Source: Aquirufa lenticrescens (GTDB taxonomy: Bacteria > Bacteroidota > Bacteroidia > Cytophagales > Spirosomataceae). Taken from it: a stretch of DNA of 64,000 nucleotides. The DNA is taken from the NCBI RefSeq assembly GCF_019916085.1, contig NZ_CP049834.1, positions 465,501 through 529,500 on the forward strand, read 5' to 3'. Shown in pieces: positions 58,604 through 64,000 of this stretch (its first letter is position 1; the number at the start of each line of letters is the position of its first letter). Under the pieces are notes generated by a model that saw nothing but the letters and a program-made list of their open reading frames with translations, made no database searches and had not been told where the DNA came from. A program made the position numbers and the translations under genes.

Positions 58604-61123
58604 ATGAAATTGAAATTCAGCATTTTGCTGGCTTTTTTCTTATACTTTGCGGTTTTTCCCTCTCTCGGTCAATTTGTGATTAAGGGACGTGTTACGGATG
58701 CAAAGAACGGGGACCCCATTCCATTTGCATCGGTAGGACTTGTAGGCGTAAGTCAAGGTGCTACGACGAACTTTCAAGGGGAGTTTACGTTAAATTCAAA
58801 ATATTCAGCGGATAGTCTTTTTGCCTCCTTTGTAGGCTATAAAAAGCGTGTAAAGAAAATAACGCGTGGGTCTAAATTACAGGAAGTCGAATTTCAGTTA
58901 GAACCTACCGGCCGCGAAATGGCAGAGGTAATTGTGTATTCGGGCGAAAATCCGGCTTTTAAAATCTTACGTGGAGTAATTCGCAACCGGGCGAAGAACG
59001 ATCGTTCGAAGCTTTCTGCCTACGAGTATGACTCCTATGCAAAGATGGAGCTTGATGTGGATAATATCTCAGAGAAGTTCAAGGAGAAAAAGGTGATGAA
59101 AGACATCGCACAGGCGATTAAGAAGTTTGAGAAGATCGCCGGAGAGGATGGGAAACTTGTTATACCTACCTATATCTCGGAGTCCGTGGGTAAGTTTTAT
59201 TATTTAGAAAGCCCACAACGTAAGAAGGAAACCATCACAAAAACGAATATTAAAGGAGTAGGAGTGAAGGATGGGTCCTTGATTTCGCAGTTAGTGGGCG
59301 GTAATTTGGTGGCGAATTATAATTTCTACCAAAACTATGTCGGCTTTTTTGGAAAGGATTTTGCGAGCCCGATCGGTGATAATTGGAAAGGGAATTATAG
59401 TTATTTCCTAGGGGATACGGTCAATGTGGATGGCCATGTTTGCTATCAAATGGATTTTGATCCCAAGAATCCAATGGACTTGGTATTTAGGGGCCAAATG
59501 TGGATTGACACCACCTCCCTTGCCTTAGTACAAATCGATGCGGCTGTAGATAAAGGGGCTAATTTGAACTTTATCGATAAGATTAAAATCTCTCAGGAAT
59601 TAGAACAAACCAGTTCGGGCGCTTGGCTTCCGGCTAGAACCCGATTCCTGATTGACTTAGAAGAAATCACGAAAGGTAGTGCCGGGATGTTATTGAAGAT
59701 GTACATCTCAAATAAAGATTTTGTGGTAAATAAACCGCACGAATTAGGCTTCTATGATTTAACAACGGAAGTGGCAGAGGATGCGATGCAGCCTAATCCC
59801 GAGTTTTGGAAATATGCCCGACACGAACCACTAAGTACACAAGATTTGATGGCCTCAGCTTTGATAGATTCGGTTCAAAATCTGCCTGTTGTTCGAACCT
59901 ATGTGGAAATTGCAGAGATTGTTTTGAGTGGATATAAGAAGTTCAATGACATTGAAGTAGGTCCTTATGTATCCAGTTTTGCAGTCAATAAAATTGAAGG
60001 GGCTAGATTTCGTTTAGGTTTTAGAACGAATGCAAACTTTGATAAACATTGGATCTTGCGTGGAAATGTCGGTTTTGGGACGAAAGATTTAGTGCCTAAG
60101 TATGCTGCAGAAGTGAATTACCTCTTCTCTAAAAAGAAATGGACCGTGGCTGGTTTACGGCATTCGTATGATATTGAACGTGTAGGTTTAACGCCTGAAC
60201 TGATAGGAGATAATAAATTATTCTATTCGTTTACGCGGTGGGGCGCCTTCTCTGGAGCCTTCTTTAGACGCGAATCCGAAGCCTTTTTCTCGTCAGAAAT
60301 ACAAAAAGGATTAACGGTCACGACTTCTTTGAATACGCGTTCATTTGATCCTTTATTTCGTTTTCAATTCCGACTAAATCCAGAGTTAGGACGTGCGTCT
60401 GCGGTTCAGGATTATTACCAAGAAACATTCGCGACGGTAGAGTTGCGTTTTGCTAAAAACGAGACTTTCATTATGAATGGCAACGAGCGAATTACGTTAG
60501 CTACGAAACGTATTCCTGTCATCACGTTGAAATACCAACATGGATTCAAGGGATTTTTAGGCGGTGATTTTACCTACGACCGCGTTACCTTAAAGGCATA
60601 CCAAACCTTCCGCTTAGGTACTATGGGTCGCTCGGATTATACGTTTACCGCCGGTTATACGCCATCGAATTTACCAGCACCATTGTTGTTTCCTCACTTA
60701 GGAAATGAGACGTTCTTCTTTGTTCGTTCAGCCTATTCCACGATGAATTACTTTGAATTCGTGAGTGATCAGTATGCTTCGATTCAGTACAATCATAATT
60801 TTGAGGGTTTATTATTTAATCGAATCCCATTGATTAAGAAGTTAAAGTGGCGTTTCATTGCTTCGGGTAATATTTTGATGGGTAGTCAGCGATCTGCAAA
60901 TCGAGAAATAATGAAAGATGTGAATAGTCCGTTACGGTCTAAATTTTTAGATCAATACTCCTTTGATTCCTTAGATCCGAACAAGCCATTTGCTGAAGTC
61001 GGTTATGGTATTGACAATATTTTCAAGATTTTACGCGTGCAAGCCTTCCATCGATTGACCTATTTAGATCATGGTAATCCACAGCGATTTAGGTTGATGG
61101 CCTCTGTTAATTTCTCATTTTAG
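58604..61123 (+). CDS. DUF5686 outer-membrane protein with carboxypeptidase-regulatory-like N-terminal domain
   Basis: 839 residues from the ATG at 58604 (a TTG seven codons upstream is ignored). A signal peptide ends near SLGQ (about 23). A CarboxypepD_reg-like domain spans ~25-105 (IKGRVTDAKNGDPIPFASVGL), as in TonB-dependent receptors, and the rest is DUF5686 with a predicted C-terminal barrel ending in MASVNFSF (terminal Phe). No TonB plug is seen, so it is not a standard SusC protein. The function is unknown. Confidence 0.86.
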   Translation: MKLKFSILLAFFLYFAVFPSLGQFVIKGRVTDAKNGDPIPFASVGLVGVSQGATTNFQGEFTLNSKYSADSLFASFVGYKKRVKKITRGSKLQEVEFQLEPTGREMAEVIVYSGENPAFKILRGVIRNRAKNDRSKLSAYEYDSYAKMELDVDNISEKFKEKKVMKDIAQAIKKFEKIAGEDGKLVIPTYISESVGKFYYLESPQRKKETITKTNIKGVGVKDGSLISQLVGGNLVANYNFYQNYVGFFGKDFASPIGDNWKGNYSYFLGDTVNVDGHVCYQMDFDPKNPMDLVFRGQMWIDTTSLALVQIDAAVDKGANLNFIDKIKISQELEQTSSGAWLPARTRFLIDLEEITKGSAGMLLKMYISNKDFVVNKPHELGFYDLTTEVAEDAMQPNPEFWKYARHEPLSTQDLMASALIDSVQNLPVVRTYVEIAEIVLSGYKKFNDIEVGPYVSSFAVNKIEGARFRLGFRTNANFDKHWILRGNVGFGTKDLVPKYAAEVNYLFSKKKWTVAGLRHSYDIERVGLTPELIGDNKLFYSFTRWGAFSGAFFRRESEAFFSSEIQKGLTVTTSLNTRSFDPLFRFQFRLNPELGRASAVQDYYQETFATVELRFAKNETFIMNGNERITLATKRIPVITLKYQHGFKGFLGGDFTYDRVTLKAYQTFRLGTMGRSDYTFTAGYTPSNLPAPLLFPHLGNETFFFVRSAYSTMNYFEFVSDQYASIQYNHNFEGLLFNRIPLIKKLKWRFIASGNILMGSQRSANREIMKDVNSPLRSKFLDQYSFDSLDPNKPFAEVGYGIDNIFKILRVQAFHRLTYLDHGNPQRFRLMASVNFSF

Positions 61124-61145
61124 AACATTACAAAGACGAAAGTTT

Positions 61146-61166
61146 AAACATTTCAAGAATGTTTTT
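61146..61166 (+). terminator. Weak terminator-like hairpin after the DUF5686 gene
   Basis: AAACATT (61146-61152) pairs with AATGTTT (61158-61164) around TCAAG, followed by two T's. The stem is AT-rich, so the call is weak. Confidence 0.35.
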
Positions 61167-61172
61167 GATGTA

Positions 61173-61204
61173 TTTGATTTCATAAACTCGTCGCCCTATA
61201 TTTA
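61173..61204 (+). promoter_or_regulatory. Promoter of plsY
   Basis: TTTG (61173-61176), 20 bases, then TATATTTA (61197-61204), one base from TAnnTTTG. The ATG is 21 bases further. Confidence 0.55.
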
Positions 61205-61225
61205 CAAGGTTACAACCAATCAATT

Positions 61226-61870
61226 ATGCTTTTCATACTCGTGGGCCTATCTTTACTAAGCTACCTGTTGGGATCTATCCCGACAGCGATTTGGTATGGC
61301 GATCGTTACCATGGTATCGATATTCGCCAGCATGGAAGCGGTAACGCAGGGGCCACTAACACGTTTCGCGTATTAGGAAAAAAAGCGGGCTCCATTGTTT
61401 TATTTGTGGATGCTTTAAAGGGCTTTGCAGCAGCGAGTTTAGCGACTGTCTTGTATACGTTTGGATTAGTGGATTGGGAATCGTGCGTAAGCTTGAAGAT
61501 ACTATTTGGTTTCTTGGCCATTATTGGTCATTTATTACCTGTTTTCTGTGATTTCAAAGGAGGAAAAGGGGTCGCAACTACATTAGGAATGGTTATTGCC
61601 TTGCATCCGCAAGCGGCCTTCGCTAGTAGTCTGGTCTTTTTGCTCGTTTTCGCGATTTCACATTATGTTTCATTAGGTTCGATGGTAACCTCTTTAGTCT
61701 TTCCTTTATTGCTTCAATTGGGGGTGTTTGGGAAAGAATTACCCATTTTGATTTATTTCGGATTTATCATTTCCTTTTTAGTGATCTTTACGCACCGTAA
61801 AAATATCGGTCGAATCATTTCAGGAACCGAAAATCGGATGTATCTTATTCCTCGAAAAGGACGTTTATAG
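61226..61870 (+). CDS. plsY: Glycerol-3-phosphate acyltransferase PlsY
   Basis: 214 residues with about five transmembrane helices. The three PlsY motifs are present: LLGSIPTAIWYG (about 14-25), GSGNAGATNTFRVLG (about 37-51) and the cytosolic loop DFKGGKGVATTLG (about 109-121). It transfers the acyl group from the acyl-phosphate made by PlsX (49.7 kb) to glycerol-3-phosphate. The dipeptidase gene follows after 20 bases. Confidence 0.95.
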   Translation: MLFILVGLSLLSYLLGSIPTAIWYGDRYHGIDIRQHGSGNAGATNTFRVLGKKAGSIVLFVDALKGFAAASLATVLYTFGLVDWESCVSLKILFGFLAIIGHLLPVFCDFKGGKGVATTLGMVIALHPQAAFASSLVFLLVFAISHYVSLGSMVTSLVFPLLLQLGVFGKELPILIYFGFIISFLVIFTHRKNIGRIISGTENRMYLIPRKGRL

Positions 61871-61890
61871 CCTTTCTATCTTCATTTATT

Positions 61891-63261
61891 ATGCAATCAA
61901 CACACGAATTTATTGCCGCTCACAAGGATCGGTTTTTAGCGGAGCTTTTGGACTTATTACGTATTCCTTCGATTTCGGCGGATCCAGCTTATGCAGGAGA
62001 TGTACGCAAGGCGGCGGAATGGGTTGCTAACAATTTGCGCGCTGCTGGAGCAGACCACGTTCGATTAGAAGAAACACCAGGTTATCCAATTGTATATGGA
62101 GAGAAAATGGTGGATCCGTCTGCGCCTACTGTTCTAGTCTATGGTCATTATGATGTGCAGCCAGCAGATCCGTTGGACCTTTGGGATAATCCTCCTTTTG
62201 AACCGGTCATTAAAGAGGAGGTCATTTACGCACGTGGTGCTTGTGATGATAAAGGACAGGTTTTTATGCATTTAAAAGCATTTGAAGCGATGCTAGCCTC
62301 CGGTAATTTGACTTGTAATGTGAAATTCATGATCGAGGGAGAGGAAGAAGTGGGCTCCGATAATTTAGGCAATTTTGTTGCGGCGAATAAAGAGCTGCTG
62401 AAAGCAGATGTCATTTTGATCTCTGATACCGCTATTATTGCGAATGATATTCCGTCTATCGACGTGGGATTACGTGGATTGAGCTATATGGAAGTAGAAG
62501 TTCAAGGCCCTAACCGGGATTTACACTCCGGTGTGTATGGCGGTGCAGTGGCGAATCCGATTAATATTTTATGCCAAATGATTTCCTCGATGCACGATGA
62601 ATTCAATCATATCACTATCCCTGGATTCTATGATGGAGTAATGGAAGTGAGTGCAGCGGATAGAGCAGCAATGGCACAGACACCTTTTGATTTAGAAGCT
62701 TACCAAAAAGATTTAGGCATCGACACCGTTTATGGGGAGAAAGGGTTCACGACAATTGAACGTGCCTCGATTCGCCCAACGCTAGATGTCAACGGAATTT
62801 GGGGAGGATATACAGGAGAGGGAGCAAAGACGGTATTGCCTTCAAAGGCGTATGCTAAAATCTCGATGCGCCTGGTGCCTAATCAATCTTCGGCTGAAAT
62901 TACGCGTCTATTTACGGAACACTTTAAAGCGATTGCGCCTAAAGGAGTGAAGGTAAAAGTGACTGCTCACCACGGTGGAGAGGGTTATTTGATGCCTACT
63001 GACAGCATTGCTTTCCAAGCAGCCTCAGAGGCAATGACGACCACTTTTGGGAAAGAACCCGTGCCTACAAGAGGTGGCGGTAGTATTCCGATTGTAGCCT
63101 TGTTCGAGAAAGAATTAGGGATTAAGTCGATTTTGATGGGCTTTGGTCTAGATTCTGATGCGATTCATTCTCCTAATGAGCATTATGGTCTATTTAATTT
63201 TTACAAAGGGATAGAGACGATTCCTCATTTCTTTAAAAACTTCGCGTCATTATCGAAATAA
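61891..63261 (+). CDS. M20-family dipeptidase
   Basis: 456 residues. The metal motif is VYGHYDVQP (about 82-90), then RGACDDKGQ (about 114-122), the catalytic EGEEEVGS (about 149-156) and SDTA. RDLHSGVYGG (about 208-217) is the dimerisation-domain histidine region typical of the CNDP/DUG1-like subgroup. It hydrolyses dipeptides with one or two zinc ions. There is no signal peptide, so it is cytosolic. It sits between plsY and murQ with 20-base and 1-base gaps. Confidence 0.9.
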   Translation: MQSTHEFIAAHKDRFLAELLDLLRIPSISADPAYAGDVRKAAEWVANNLRAAGADHVRLEETPGYPIVYGEKMVDPSAPTVLVYGHYDVQPADPLDLWDNPPFEPVIKEEVIYARGACDDKGQVFMHLKAFEAMLASGNLTCNVKFMIEGEEEVGSDNLGNFVAANKELLKADVILISDTAIIANDIPSIDVGLRGLSYMEVEVQGPNRDLHSGVYGGAVANPINILCQMISSMHDEFNHITIPGFYDGVMEVSAADRAAMAQTPFDLEAYQKDLGIDTVYGEKGFTTIERASIRPTLDVNGIWGGYTGEGAKTVLPSKAYAKISMRLVPNQSSAEITRLFTEHFKAIAPKGVKVKVTAHHGGEGYLMPTDSIAFQAASEAMTTTFGKEPVPTRGGGSIPIVALFEKELGIKSILMGFGLDSDAIHSPNEHYGLFNFYKGIETIPHFFKNFASLSK

Positions 63262-63262
63262 T

Positions 63263-64000
63263 ATGTCTGAAAATTTAAGTGCTTTAGCAACAGAATCTAG
63301 CTCTACGTATGATAATCTGGAGCAACAAACGGTAGATACGATCTTGCGTCAAATTAACGCAGAGGATAAAACGGTTCCTGTGGCCGTCGAAAAAGTTATT
63401 CCAGCGATCGAAGCTTTAGTGCACGAAATCGTTAAGCGAATGAAGCAAGGTGGTCGTCTATTTTATATCGGTGCCGGAACATCAGGTCGATTAGGTGTGG
63501 TCGATGCGTCTGAATGCCCACCCACCTATGGTGTACCACACGACTGGGTTATCGGATTAATCGCAGGTGGCGATTCAGCCATTCGCAAGGCAGTAGAGAA
63601 TGCGGAAGATGATGAGAAACAGGCTTGGCTGGATATGGAAGCTTATGGTATCGACGAACTAGATACGGTGGTAGGTATAGCCGCTTCGGGTAGAACGCCT
63701 TACGTAATCGGTGGTTTGCGCGTTGCAAATGCCCGTGGAATCCTAACAGGTTGTATTGTTTGCAACGCCGGGAGTGCAGTGGCTGCTGAAGCTAAATACC
63801 CTATCGAAGTGGTAGTGGGTCCTGAGTACGTCACAGGAAGCACCCGAATGAAATCTGGAACGGCCCAAAAACTCGTTTTAAACATGCTGTCGACCGCCGT
63901 TATGATCCAATTAGGTCGCGTGAGAGGGAACAAAATGGTGGATATGCAGTTAAGTAATCACAAGTTAGTCTTACGTGCCATTCGCATGGTTCGCGAGGCA
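63263..64000 (+). CDS. murQ: N-acetylmuramic acid 6-phosphate etherase, 5' part (cut by window edge)
   Basis: 246 codons are visible and the frame is open at the window end. SIS-domain enzyme: an N-terminal SENLSALATESSSTYDNLEQQ, then IGAGTSGRLGVVDASECPPTYG (about 73-94), GIAASGRTPYV (about 137-147) and GPEYVTGSTRMKSGTAQK (about 190-207). It cleaves the lactyl ether of MurNAc-6-phosphate to GlcNAc-6-phosphate in peptidoglycan recycling. The upstream dipeptidase gene, one base away, could supply a matching peptide-degrading activity (inference). Confidence 0.94.
   Translation, partial: MSENLSALATESSSTYDNLEQQTVDTILRQINAEDKTVPVAVEKVIPAIEALVHEIVKRMKQGGRLFYIGAGTSGRLGVVDASECPPTYGVPHDWVIGLIAGGDSAIRKAVENAEDDEKQAWLDMEAYGIDELDTVVGIAASGRTPYVIGGLRVANARGILTGCIVCNAGSAVAAEAKYPIEVVVGPEYVTGSTRMKSGTAQKLVLNMLSTAVMIQLGRVRGNKMVDMQLSNHKLVLRAIRMVREA

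Noticed and set aside
1-64000. Mobile elements, prophage, CRISPR, tRNA or rRNA genes, restriction or defence loci
   Set aside because: No transposase, integrase, repeat-spacer array, tRNA cloverleaf or defence domain could be recognised by eye; all long intervals are explained by housekeeping or envelope genes.

Overview
The window reads as a continuous, gene-dense stretch of a Bacteroidota chromosome, most likely order Cytophagales (inference). The grounds are: promoters of the form TTTG-N19/20-TAnnTTTG, few Shine-Dalgarno sequences, a type IX secretion C-terminal sorting domain on a large protease, families typical of the phylum (DUF5916, DUF5686, DUF2911, GldI-like FKBP lipoproteins), and the ribosomal, acc-fab and dcw gene orders. 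I see no rRNA, tRNA, CRISPR array, prophage, integrase or transposase. No gene-free gap exceeds about 225 bases.

Layout. 1-4.7 kb: the end of an M1 peptidase gene, a 39-residue membrane-peptide candidate, then a minus-strand block hemA-recX-[tyrosine-rich leader peptide + terminator]-aminotransferase-tyrA. 4.7-11.9 kb: a plus-strand run of SDR, YheT-type hydrolase, a fused serB-serA gene, serC, a Gfo/Idh oxidoreductase, an SGNH hydrolase and a NrtR-like regulator. With serAB and serC adjacent, two genes cover all three steps from 3-phosphoglycerate to serine. 11.9-20 kb: yebC, DUF5916 and DUF2911 genes, a single-domain response regulator, an MBL hydrolase, a HAD phosphatase and a T9SS-secreted metalloprotease. 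20-28.6 kb: accD, a zinc-ribbon/Nif3 pair, a Nudix hydrolase, a sodium-solute symporter, a PBP4-type lipoprotein, an APC permease and an EEP-family protein. 28.7-36.2 kb: rpmB, a ThiF/MoeB-like protein, rimO, secreted sugar-related proteins, prmC, a lemA-TPM-TPM group and gmhA.

36.2-43.4 kb is a dcw-type division and wall cluster on the minus strand (murD-ftsW-murG-murC-ftsQ-ftsA). It lacks ftsZ after ftsA and murE/mraY/ftsI before murD. 43.5-46.2 kb is rplM-rpsI-rpsB-tsf behind a structured leader. 46.3-51.6 kb is yceD-rpmF-plsX-fabH-efp-accB-accC, which links fatty-acid and phospholipid initiation to translation genes. 51.6-64 kb holds a PAP2/GT39 lipid-modification pair, ndk divergent from an NrnA-type DHH gene, three tandem FKBP lipoproteins, rdgB, a DUF5686 protein, plsY, an M20 dipeptidase and the start of murQ, cut by the window edge.

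The most interesting object is at 2.70-2.86 kb. A consensus promoter drives a 21-residue peptide with six tyrosines. Mutually exclusive antiterminator and terminator hairpins follow, directly before an aminotransferase-tyrA operon, which is the architecture of ribosome-mediated tyrosine attenuation. A second pattern is a group of genes whose -7-like box sits only 3-4 bases before the ATG, suggesting leaderless mRNAs. All functional calls rest on reading motifs and gene order by eye; no database search was run.
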